Virus record (IMG/VR): IMGVR_UViG_3300044953_000546
Location: 1 to 43,782 of that record
Source: a virus
DNA length: 43,782 bases
Direction: 5' to 3' (one strand)
Position numbers and translations under genes: made by a program. Shown piece after piece: positions 15,509-23,418 of the stretch; position 1 is the first letter of the stretch, and each line of letters opens with the position of its first letter. The notes beneath the pieces were generated by a model. That model was not told the origin of the DNA. It ran no database searches and was given only the letters and a program-made list of their open reading frames with translations.

Positions 15509-15873
15509 CTTGAAATCCTTTTAGTTGGAGTTCGCACCCATTCAGAAACTCCCTCTAACTTAATTTTAAAATTAATTACTTCTAGAGGTAATGTATCAAT
15601 ACCTATCTCAATGTACTCAAGGTTATCTGCCCCTTGTCTTACAATTTGTGATGTAGATTGGTTTACAAGCCATAAATACCGACCAAATCTGGCTCCATAG
15701 TGCCATATATAGTCTCGATTATTATGAGCTTCTGCAATTGTATCGTAGGGTCCAAGTAAGACTTGTTGGCACTCTCTATCCAAATCCAGCATCCACAATC
15801 CGGGAGTCAGCTTTTTAAGCTCTGTTTTAAGTTTTGATACCGCTTCATATTCTAGTAAGGTTTTATATCGCAT
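15505..15873 (-). CDS. Hypothetical protein, 122 residues
   Basis: Unknown soluble protein. The N-terminal helix is rich in Lys and Leu, and the rest is beta-rich with many aromatic residues (WHYGARFGRYLWLVNQ). Its start shares one base with the stop of the upstream gene, and its stop overlaps the next start by four bases. Confidence 0.6.
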   Translation of the reverse strand: MRYKTLLEYEAVSKLKTELKKLTPGLWMLDLDRECQQVLLGPYDTIAEAHNNRDYIWHYGARFGRYLWLVNQSTSQIVRQGADNLEYIEIGIDTLPLEVINFKIKLEGVSEWVRTPTKRISR

Positions 15874-16391
15874 TAATTGCCCACAATCAACTCTAAAAAT
15901 CCGTCTAATGTATCGATGATTGCGCCACCTTCACCAGATGTAGATGCACGTATCAAACGAAAATAACCTTTAGGCATTTGTGTATTTAATCCCGTATGTA
16001 TTACCATATCTTGACCAATTACAGAGTTATAAAACACCATAGCAGGAATTTGTTGAGGGCTACACTCAGATACTTTTATAGCAAATTTTTCCCAAAGAGG
16101 AAGTCGATATATCTTAGTCGGGGGACCTAGTAGATCATTGATACTCCATTGCTGCAGCCTGTGAGTTGTCAGGCAAAACGGATCCACCAACTCCTGGAGG
16201 TCGGCTAGAGGCTCACTGCTCGCCTCTAGCCGTTTGCTCCAGTACTCTCGCTCCGAGCTGCCCGCCTCAAACATACGCGTAATCAATTTTTTACAAACTT
16301 TATTTTCATAGTTAACTTGTTTATTGTTTTCACGCTTTTGTTTGTACTCCTCAAAAGTATCGAAAAAGTCAGGCTTCTCGTTTTCTTTCAT
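15873..16391 (-). CDS. Hypothetical protein, 172 residues
   Basis: No recognised family. The N-terminal 35 residues are highly charged. The C-terminal region (IPAMVFYNSVIGQDMVIHTG onwards) is beta-rich. It follows the UvsX-like recombinase by two bases, so it is co-transcribed with it. The coding sequence contains a perfect 11-bp inverted repeat at 16202-16232. Confidence 0.6.
   Translation of the reverse strand: MKENEKPDFFDTFEEYKQKRENNKQVNYENKVCKKLITRMFEAGSSEREYWSKRLEASSEPLADLQELVDPFCLTTHRLQQWSINDLLGPPTKIYRLPLWEKFAIKVSECSPQQIPAMVFYNSVIGQDMVIHTGLNTQMPKGYFRLIRASTSGEGGAIIDTLDGFLELIVGN
16202..16232 (-). other. Intragenic hairpin, 11-bp perfect stem
   Basis: Bases 16202-16212 and 16222-16232 are exact reverse complements (CGGCTAGAGGC/GCCTCTAGCCG) around a 9-base loop, inside the coding sequence of the 172-residue protein. 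No T-run follows on either strand, so it is not a standard terminator. Confidence 0.75.
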
Positions 16392-16393
16392 TG

Positions 16394-17638
16394 CTATTCC
16401 TGTTCTGAGAGATTCGCAATTTGCCCTACAGCTACCTTAGAGTAGCGGCTTTCTTCATAAATGGATTTGTCCTCTATTTTCAACTTTGGATATATCTTCA
16501 TGCGATTAATGCCAAGAGCGTCAGAAATACGCTCCCGCAAATCCACGTTGTTGCGAATAGATTCACCCATCTCTGAGTCGGTAACGGCAACAATACCCAG
16601 CTCTTTGCAGCTGTACTTATTGCTGTTTACCGTTACGTTGATAATGTCTCTTAGTCGATTCTTTACCCCTGTGGGGCTGTCATCTGTAAGCAACATCGCT
16701 GTAGCAGCATCCCAATCAAACCAGCAATCGCTGATTTGGTTAGTCTCTTCGTCACCCTTCCAGCGATAAGGAATCTCAATGTTTCTTTTACTGGCGCCCA
16801 TCGAATTCTTGTTGACAGTAATCTTAAGTATCTTCTCAGTAAAGCCACGAGTGGCCTTGTACACCGGAGTACTCTTAACTACGGAGAACCATAAATCTAG
16901 AACCGCATGATAGTCCTGACCCGTGCCGCCAGGCTTGCGCTTAGCGCCCTGAATGGGGCTGTTTGGGTCATCAGATAGGTGATTGATATACACTAGGGCG
17001 TATGGCTTCATGTACAGGTGCTTGTTCACGTGTCGGAAAAACTCGTTATGTGACTTGCACTTGATCATACCGCCTGTGTTACGGGGATTGATGCCGCCCT
17101 CTTTTTCGATTCTGGCATCGGTCTCCTTGGTGTCTACACCGCCAAGCGAGTCAACAATAAACATGATCGGTGTATTTTCCATCTCTGGATTTTCTGAGCT
17201 GAACTTAAGTGCTCCAAGAATCTGCTCCTGCCACTCTTCAGTGGTGAAAGATACGTAGTCAAGAGTGCGATAAGTATTATCAGCGCCGACAATAGCTCGA
17301 TATAATGCGGGGCTCTTTTTGTTCTCTGTGTCTATGTAAATGCAAGCGCCGCCTAAGTTCATCCAAACTTTAGCAAGCGTCATAGCAAACGCAGACTTGC
17401 AGCTCTCCTTCATTCCCGCCACGCCGATGATTCTGCTCATCTGATAGCAGGTATTGTCGCAAAGCCACCTATAAGAAATATGATCGCATGGAATGCCCCA
17501 TACTCGATCAGCCAGGTCTGCCGCTAGGCAGACCTGGCTAGTCGAAGTCTTCATGGCGTGAGCCATCAGAGCTTTAATTCCGGCAAGGCCGGGATCGTTG
17601 TTTACATTGTTGAATTCGTCTTTTTTTCTTTTAGCCAT
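16394..17638 (-). CDS. uvsX: UvsX/RecA-like strand-exchange recombinase
   Basis: Would coat single-stranded DNA and drive strand invasion for recombination-dependent replication and repair. RecA-fold motifs are visible: Walker A GMKESCKS (residues 75-82), E105 in YIDTEN, Walker B PIMFIVDSLGG (D163), VYINHL in the loop-2 neighbourhood, and KPGGTGQDYHAVLD. As in T4 UvsX (GPSKSFKS), the residue before the Walker Lys is not Gly. At 414 residues it is close to T4 UvsX (391). It ends in TAG. A 13-bp perfect hairpin lies in codons 33-43. Confidence 0.85.
   Translation of the reverse strand: MAKRKKDEFNNVNNDPGLAGIKALMAHAMKTSTSQVCLAADLADRVWGIPCDHISYRWLCDNTCYQMSRIIGVAGMKESCKSAFAMTLAKVWMNLGGACIYIDTENKKSPALYRAIVGADNTYRTLDYVSFTTEEWQEQILGALKFSSENPEMENTPIMFIVDSLGGVDTKETDARIEKEGGINPRNTGGMIKCKSHNEFFRHVNKHLYMKPYALVYINHLSDDPNSPIQGAKRKPGGTGQDYHAVLDLWFSVVKSTPVYKATRGFTEKILKITVNKNSMGASKRNIEIPYRWKGDEETNQISDCWFDWDAATAMLLTDDSPTGVKNRLRDIINVTVNSNKYSCKELGIVAVTDSEMGESIRNNVDLRERISDALGINRMKIYPKLKIEDKSIYEESRYSKVAVGQIANLSEQE
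17510..17539 (-). other. Intragenic hairpin, 13-bp perfect stem with tetraloop
   Basis: AGCCAGGTCTGCC and its exact reverse complement flank a 4-base loop (17523-17526), near the start of the uvsX-like coding sequence. No T-run follows in the mRNA direction. This is the longest perfect stem seen inside a gene here. Confidence 0.85.
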
Positions 17639-17657
17639 TATGTTTTTATATCTTTTT

Positions 17658-19076
17658 TTAGTTTTGCTTATTCATATTACTTTGAAGCTTGGCCATCATT
17701 GCCTGCATCTGAGATGACAGATTGTTAGCTGATGATTGAGCGGGAGCAGCCGGAGCAGCCGGAGCAGCAGGGGCTGTAATAGCAGCTACAGGGCGAGGCA
17801 TTGTTGAAACCGCAGCCGGCTTGATAACCGGAACAGCAACGGAAACTGGAACTCTCGCAACAGGCACTTGTACCGCTGGAGTCGGAATAGCGGGAATAGG
17901 CGCAGTGGAAGCAGACGGAGCAGGGGCGGAAAATCCGTCCATTGCCACGCGATTGCTGCCGTCCGAGATAATTCCTGCTTCGACCATAGCCCACTCGTCA
18001 CCCGGGAACAACTCAAGCAGCCACTGAATCTGAAGCTTCTCATTGTTATCCAAGATGTAGTCACTGAATGGACGTACCTTCTTCAGAATTTCATCTGGTA
18101 GAACGTAGGCTGCACCAAATCGATCAACCAAATTTTGAACCGAGCAGAAGTAAGTAGCAATACCTGCAGGACCAGCTGCATAGCTGCTGAACGTGAGCAT
18201 CTTCTGGTTAGTGGCAAAGTCTCCGTGCTTAAAACCTACTTCCCAGGCCATAAGAGATTCATGACTTTCTGAAATGTCCCCAAAGGTGTTTGTGATGATC
18301 TCAGGGTCCATAGGTATGCCATCAACGCGCTCAAACCACGCATCGTAGAAGCCTTCCTTGGTACGAGCGTCTTCTCGGCTCTTTATGGCAGATACCTGAT
18401 TAATCATCAGAATCTTGTGGCGAGGCCAACAAGGCTGACCCTCCTCGTCCTGCAGGTAGTTGATGCCGGCATTGTTGGCGACAAAACCTTGGAGGAACAT
18501 GGTGCGAAGTGGACGACCAAGCGGAGCGTTGAGATCATTACTATCTACAGGAACCAGTTCAAGAGCACGACGATACTTCGTAGTGCTGGTATCCACATTG
18601 ATGGTTGGCATAGAACGACGTTGAGTCTTGTCAAACTTGTGACCGCCGCCAGCCTTCCAGAGGTACTCACGAAGCTTGTACATTGGACTCTTGTAGCCGT
18701 TGCCCCAGTCCCGCTCGACCTGAACAGTCATGCCATCAGGGCCTTCGACCATGTTGATGGCCAGGATATCCTTGCGCTTACGGGGATCCGGATCGTTGCC
18801 GATCTTGCGGTAGACCATGACCCAATCGATGCCATACTGGCCCAAGGTCGGAACGACACCACGAAGCTGATCTTGGCGGAAACCGCCAGAGGTCATGGCT
18901 ATGCTGGCGCCATAAGTGGGGTGCGGAGGAACGAGGATGAACTCGCAGGGCGCCTTACTGGACAGATAGCCCAGACTGGGAGCGTCGTCGTTGAACATCT
19001 TCTGGTAGTCAGAGCTGCGATTACCGGAGTCAACCTTGCTGTTCGTGTGAACAGCCTTATTAAAATCAAAAGCCAT
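17658..19076 (-). CDS. Unknown replication-region protein with Ala/Pro-rich tail, 472 residues
   Basis: Not assigned to a family. Residues 1-375 look like a single globular region rich in aromatics and Gly. Residues about 378-450 are a flexible Pro/Ala/Val linker (GFSAPAPSASTAPIPAIPTP, then repeated APAAP), and the last 20 residues form a predicted helix (SQMQAMMAKLQSNMNKQ). Its position between the recombinase and the DNA polymerase, and the disordered tail ending in a short motif, recall single-stranded DNA binding proteins, but that role is an inference. It is slightly more GC-rich than its neighbours. Confidence 0.6.
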   Translation of the reverse strand: MAFDFNKAVHTNSKVDSGNRSSDYQKMFNDDAPSLGYLSSKAPCEFILVPPHPTYGASIAMTSGGFRQDQLRGVVPTLGQYGIDWVMVYRKIGNDPDPRKRKDILAINMVEGPDGMTVQVERDWGNGYKSPMYKLREYLWKAGGGHKFDKTQRRSMPTINVDTSTTKYRRALELVPVDSNDLNAPLGRPLRTMFLQGFVANNAGINYLQDEEGQPCWPRHKILMINQVSAIKSREDARTKEGFYDAWFERVDGIPMDPEIITNTFGDISESHESLMAWEVGFKHGDFATNQKMLTFSSYAAGPAGIATYFCSVQNLVDRFGAAYVLPDEILKKVRPFSDYILDNNEKLQIQWLLELFPGDEWAMVEAGIISDGSNRVAMDGFSAPAPSASTAPIPAIPTPAVQVPVARVPVSVAVPVIKPAAVSTMPRPVAAITAPAAPAAPAAPAQSSANNLSSQMQAMMAKLQSNMNKQN

Positions 19077-19118
19077 TTGTGTGTTTTTCCTAAGGTTTTG
19101 TAAAACAGGTATTAAAAG

Positions 19119-21998
19119 TTACTTCATGTGCTTGGCCAGAACAGGATACTGAGCTACATCCCCGGAAGTCAAGGGTTCGCTCCAACGAATGCACACTTCC
19201 GAATCAATGCCAAGCACTAAATCACTGCCAGGAATGGTGCATTTTTCACACATTGCCAATCTCATAACCTCCAATGTCTCATCAACCTGCTCTACAGGGC
19301 AAGTGACTATGATTTGATCGTGAACACTCATTACAACTCTGTACTGAAGATGAGGCCTTTCGACTTCGCGGATCATGTACAGATTCACCAAAGCTAGTGA
19401 CATGAGGTCGCCCACCGTACCTTGAATCGGGGCATTCATAGCCTGTCGCTTTTGGTGAGCCAACAGTTCATTATCCTCCGTGTGCTCAAATCGACGACGT
19501 CGACCAAACCCATTCTCAACATATGCCTGGCTGGACACCTTCTCTTGCTGCGAGATCAGCCAATGTGCAAGCTGAGGAAAAGTCTCTTTAAACTTGTCCA
19601 CAGATTGCTGAGCTTCCTCCAGCGTGATGTTGATGCCTTCGGCATATACCGCTTCTTTGATGGCTGCTGCGCCACGACCATACGCAATTCCGAACGTGAT
19701 AGTTTTCGCAATTGTCCTGTACTTTATGTTCCCGCTTTCCTTAAGCCAGTCTTTCTTGCCTTTGGGGTAATCCACTGGTGGCTGATCCAAACGGAACATC
19801 TCTATGGCAACTTCGGAGTGGAAGTCCGAACCAGGATCTCCAAGCTTTTGTTGCATATTGGTATCTCCGGATAGCCAGGCCATAACAAACAACTCTGCCT
19901 GTACCCAATCACAGTCCAGCAGCACCCAACCTGGATCCGCACGGAAACAAGAACGGATGGGTGGAATCTGCTGATTGGTGTCTTTGAAAGCCTTGCTGAC
20001 CAAATCTTCGGCAGTCTTTGGAAGCTGAGCCATATTGGGATCGGAGTGCCCATATCGCCCGGTTTCTACAGTCTGTCGAATGCGAGTATGCACCCTGCCA
20101 TCGCTCCACAGCTTAGGTAAGATACCGCCTTCCACCTTGTGCCCGCCCGTAACCGGATCGTCACCGAACTCGCCGGTGAAAGTCTTTACGGTCTGAGCTA
20201 CGGCCGTGTACAGCAGCATAGTGTTGAGCAGCTGATTGTCTTTGTGCTGTAGCAGCAGACCGGTCAGTACCGACCTGTCGGTAGATGGAGTATAACTGGC
20301 CATCTTGTCAGGGGTCTTAATGAGATCTGCCCATTTCTTGTCATTTGTTGCCTTGATAGGCTCAAATTTGGCAAGAGTAGCGGTATTGGGAAAGCTAGGC
20401 TTGCTGCCTTGCTTTACCCACCCGAACAAAGCTGCAGCTTTCTGCACCGGAGAGTCGGGATTAAAATCAGGCCAAGACAACATTGCCCTAAGAGACTCCG
20501 CCAACTCAGTACGTTTGTAGGTGTACTTATGGGACAAGAGCTCTAGGCGCTCTCTATCTACATTCATACCCGTCATCTCTATTTCAAGAATGGGCAAAGT
20601 GGTAGGCATGACCACATTCTCAAAAAGATCTTTGATCTTTTCGTTTTCTGGCTTCATCATTTCCTGATACTGAATCAGAAATATTCGGAAAGTGGCATCT
20701 GCGTCCTTTGCAGCGTAAGGCAACAAAATATCGTCAGGTATGCCTCCGTAGCCAAGCTCATCTACATCGTACTTGTTAGCTTTGATCCAGTTTGTGAGTT
20801 CCAGTTCGTAGCGACCCATTTGGGTATGACGAGCAGTATATATTTCAAGACCTTGATCCCAATTCTCATCCAACAAGTGCCCCGCTAAAGCAGTATCCCA
20901 ACCTCTGAGAACAGGAACAGTGATATTTATGCCGTTGTGTTTCAGCCACGGCAAGTCCGCTCTGATAAAGTGGCCTATGAGTCTAGTTTTGCCGTTCTCA
21001 ACAAACTTCTTTATCAGTTGCCAAGCTTGTTGTGGGTTTTGCCCTATATCCGTTGGTTGTAAATTTGCAAAATTAAACACAATAACTAAAACTTTGCCTG
21101 GAGCCCAGCTGAACTGAAGACAGCGGAGAGATCCGGATAAGTGATTGCCTCCGCCCCACTCACAATCAACTGCAACCCATTCACTGTATTCCTGCTCAAT
21201 CCGATCAAGGTAGCGCTCCAGCTGATCAGGAGAAAACACACAATGATAGTCAATGCGGGTGTCATCCTCGACCGTTACCTTATTATTAGCCAGCTCATTA
21301 GCAATCCGACTCATGTCCATAGCGATTGCGCCCCGAACTTCAGGCATATGCATAATTGCTGAAAAGTCAGTCATGATTGCCGTCTTAATTCCTAATGGGC
21401 TCTCCTCAGCAGACATGGTTCTGTTCTTGTACTTATCGACAGTGGCTTTGGCGCCAAGAACTGCCTTCAAAGTTTTTGCTCCAAGCAGAATGACTAGATC
21501 CGGATTTACCGTCTCTAATTCACGCTTGAATAAAGGAGCATACTCTTGTACTAATTCCTTGGGTATGGAGGTCTTCTTACCGTCCACATATTGTTTTACA
21601 TAAGTAGTGTAGTAGCAGTCGTTTACAGGAAACGATGTTTTTTTCACCAAATCTTCAAACTCAGCAACCCAGTCTCCCATGTACAGTCGAGCATTGGAAT
21701 CCTCTTTAAAGTTAGGCCAGCACCCTACAAACATGATTCGCTTGCGGCGAGGTCCTACTACAGCAGATCTCTTACCAGGATTGGCGGGTGCAGCTTGCCC
21801 AAACACGGAGTCCAGGTGGATTCCGGGAATGATTTTGATTAGCATAAATTTACCGCTGTCTCCGTTAAAAATTACGTTGCTTGTTTGGTTGAGCATTTCC
21901 TCAAATGAAAACTCAATTCGTTGACCGTATTGCTCGGCCCTAAGAACTGCTATGGACCCGTACTTTTTAATTTTTTCATCAACTGTTTTGATAGGCAT
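19119..21998 (-). CDS. DNA polymerase: UDG-like domain + 3'-5' exonuclease + family A polymerase
   Basis: Replicative polymerase of the phage. Residues about 85-205 resemble the uracil-DNA glycosylase fold (RIMFVGCWPNF, VNDCYYTTYVK, VNPDLVILLGAKTLKAVLG). Residues 270-445 are a DEDD exonuclease with D278-x-E280, D348 in GHFIRADLPWL, and Y428-xxx-D432. The polymerase domain has motif A D697-W-V-Q-A-E702, motif B R761...K765...F769...Y773G, and motif C VHDQ (H893, D894, Q895), where family A enzymes usually have VHDE. No 5'-3' exonuclease domain. 959 residues. The UDG-like part lacks a clear catalytic loop and may be structural. Confidence 0.93.
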   Translation of the reverse strand: MPIKTVDEKIKKYGSIAVLRAEQYGQRIEFSFEEMLNQTSNVIFNGDSGKFMLIKIIPGIHLDSVFGQAAPANPGKRSAVVGPRRKRIMFVGCWPNFKEDSNARLYMGDWVAEFEDLVKKTSFPVNDCYYTTYVKQYVDGKKTSIPKELVQEYAPLFKRELETVNPDLVILLGAKTLKAVLGAKATVDKYKNRTMSAEESPLGIKTAIMTDFSAIMHMPEVRGAIAMDMSRIANELANNKVTVEDDTRIDYHCVFSPDQLERYLDRIEQEYSEWVAVDCEWGGGNHLSGSLRCLQFSWAPGKVLVIVFNFANLQPTDIGQNPQQAWQLIKKFVENGKTRLIGHFIRADLPWLKHNGINITVPVLRGWDTALAGHLLDENWDQGLEIYTARHTQMGRYELELTNWIKANKYDVDELGYGGIPDDILLPYAAKDADATFRIFLIQYQEMMKPENEKIKDLFENVVMPTTLPILEIEMTGMNVDRERLELLSHKYTYKRTELAESLRAMLSWPDFNPDSPVQKAAALFGWVKQGSKPSFPNTATLAKFEPIKATNDKKWADLIKTPDKMASYTPSTDRSVLTGLLLQHKDNQLLNTMLLYTAVAQTVKTFTGEFGDDPVTGGHKVEGGILPKLWSDGRVHTRIRQTVETGRYGHSDPNMAQLPKTAEDLVSKAFKDTNQQIPPIRSCFRADPGWVLLDCDWVQAELFVMAWLSGDTNMQQKLGDPGSDFHSEVAIEMFRLDQPPVDYPKGKKDWLKESGNIKYRTIAKTITFGIAYGRGAAAIKEAVYAEGINITLEEAQQSVDKFKETFPQLAHWLISQQEKVSSQAYVENGFGRRRRFEHTEDNELLAHQKRQAMNAPIQGTVGDLMSLALVNLYMIREVERPHLQYRVVMSVHDQIIVTCPVEQVDETLEVMRLAMCEKCTIPGSDLVLGIDSEVCIRWSEPLTSGDVAQYPVLAKHMK

Positions 21999-22010
21999 AT
22001 GCGTTTTTCG

Positions 22011-22295
22011 TCAAGCTGGCTCTATAGTGCACGTGAGAAACTGACACTTAAACTGTTCCTGCAGGAGCTCAGCGTGTTCCTTATGGGTTGTCGCTACAAT
22101 CGACAAACCTTTCTTATCAACTTCCGTTGTCTTCTTGAGCGCAGTCGCGGCGTCTAAATTTACTAGCCGCATAAGGATGGCTATTACATCATCATACGTG
22201 TGTACGTCATCATTATGCACAATGACATTCCATTTCTTTAAACTACTGGTTTTAGGGGGTGCGATCATTGGGGTAGTTGCGTTTTGATTAGACAT
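22011..22295 (-). CDS. clpS: ClpS-like adaptor for Clp protease
   Basis: Resembles ClpS, the adaptor that delivers N-degron proteins to ClpA-type ATPases. After a 20-residue disordered start, which in ClpS enters the ATPase pore, the core follows the family order: WNVIVHNDDVHTYDDVIAIL (NDD at 28-30, contacting the substrate amino group), ALKKTTEVDKKGLSIVATTH, and the terminal strand LTCTIEPA. Length 94 is near E. coli ClpS (106). The conserved substrate-contacting His (HxxG) is Asp here (D60 in VDKKG). The start overlaps the stop of the primase gene by eight bases, so it is made with the replication proteins. Confidence 0.85.
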   Translation of the reverse strand: MSNQNATTPMIAPPKTSSLKKWNVIVHNDDVHTYDDVIAILMRLVNLDAATALKKTTEVDKKGLSIVATTHKEHAELLQEQFKCQFLTCTIEPA

Positions 22296-23418
22296 TTGTG
22301 TTTTTTTCTTTGTTGATTACTGCTTTCATAAGTTCCGAGGTTGTCATGCTGGCTGGGTCTTTGCCTTTAGGTAGCTCAACCGCAAGACAGCCTTTTGCAA
22401 CCTTTTCATTAAGCCTTGTTATCACATTAAAAATACGTTTGTTCAGGGCCGCCTCATGCTCGACCATGAATAATATCTGACCATTCTTGAACATGCTTGC
22501 CAGCAGCTCTTCCTGCATGGGACGGGGATACATGCCAAATGTACACACGCCCGCAAATCCACAGGCGATTGCAGAAAGCGCACCCTCGCAGACAATACAA
22601 AAATCCCCATTGGTAAATGACTTTGCGGCCTCAAGTCGATAGACGCTGGAGCTGAAGGAGTACCCAGGGGCATTTAAATACTTTTGTATGACTGGTTTTC
22701 CGGAGTTGGGATCTTTAGGAATATCTCCTATATACCTAGCCATCCAACCCTGCCATACCCCTTGTTGAACATTTGGAATGATCAATCGGTTCTGAGGTGT
22801 GATTATATGCCATTGACCGCCAGAGTCTGTAAATCGCTTTTGCCACGGGCTTTTACTGCAGTAACAAAATTGATACTCGTTTGCTAATAGATTGATATCC
22901 GTAAAATTCCTTGATATCAAGTACTGAATAACGGGATGATCCTGCTCCAGTTGATTGATTGGGACTAGATCCTCAACCGGACCAGGCAACTCCATTCTTC
23001 TGACATCGGCATCCATGCCGGTCTTGAGATCCTCCGACTTCTGCTCTATTCCAGGATCGTAGTCTGTGCCAAACAGGACATTCCACAGGTCTCCCCAATA
23101 GCAACTCTCGTTGTGACACTTCACGCACGAGAACAATTTTTTTCCGGCTTGCTCACAGTAAGTGCCCCATAGGTGACTGACGTACAGACGAGACCTTTTA
23201 TCATTGCAACGAGGACAATTTACAGCATATGTTTCGCCCCAATTTATAAGGTTTACTCTTTTGGTAGAGGTGTCCAGATTTCCATTTCGAGCCGAAGCCC
23301 AAGCGGCTACCTTATCCTCAACCACGTGATACTTGGCCTCGATCCCCGCATTGGTTACCTGGACCTTTCCGAATTTCTTCTTCAAGGCCTTAAAAAGAGA
23401 TTCGTTTATGTGCTTCAT
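22288..23418 (-). CDS. DnaG-like DNA primase
   Basis: Would make RNA primers for lagging-strand synthesis. It has an N-terminal zinc-binding region (C68PRC71 ... C98VKC101) and a TOPRIM-type catalytic region: VCEGALSA holds the conserved Glu (E278). The second TOPRIM motif, normally D-x-D, reads E320-H-E322 (ILFMVEHEAA). The helicase-interaction domain seems short or absent; at 376 residues it is far shorter than bacterial DnaG (about 580). It overlaps the helicase gene by four bases, fitting a primase-helicase pair. Confidence 0.82.
   Translation of the reverse strand: MKHINESLFKALKKKFGKVQVTNAGIEAKYHVVEDKVAAWASARNGNLDTSTKRVNLINWGETYAVNCPRCNDKRSRLYVSHLWGTYCEQAGKKLFSCVKCHNESCYWGDLWNVLFGTDYDPGIEQKSEDLKTGMDADVRRMELPGPVEDLVPINQLEQDHPVIQYLISRNFTDINLLANEYQFCYCSKSPWQKRFTDSGGQWHIITPQNRLIIPNVQQGVWQGWMARYIGDIPKDPNSGKPVIQKYLNAPGYSFSSSVYRLEAAKSFTNGDFCIVCEGALSAIACGFAGVCTFGMYPRPMQEELLASMFKNGQILFMVEHEAALNKRIFNVITRLNEKVAKGCLAVELPKGKDPASMTTSELMKAVINKEKNTNV

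Noticed and set aside
17725-18064. Overlapping minus-strand frames rich in Ser, Cys or Leu
   Set aside because: They are frame-shifted readings of the Ala/Pro repeat region of the 472-residue gene.
18417-19103. Long plus-strand open frame of about 228 codons
   Set aside because: It lies fully opposite the 472-residue gene, which has better composition and operon context. The product is low-complexity with no recognisable domain.
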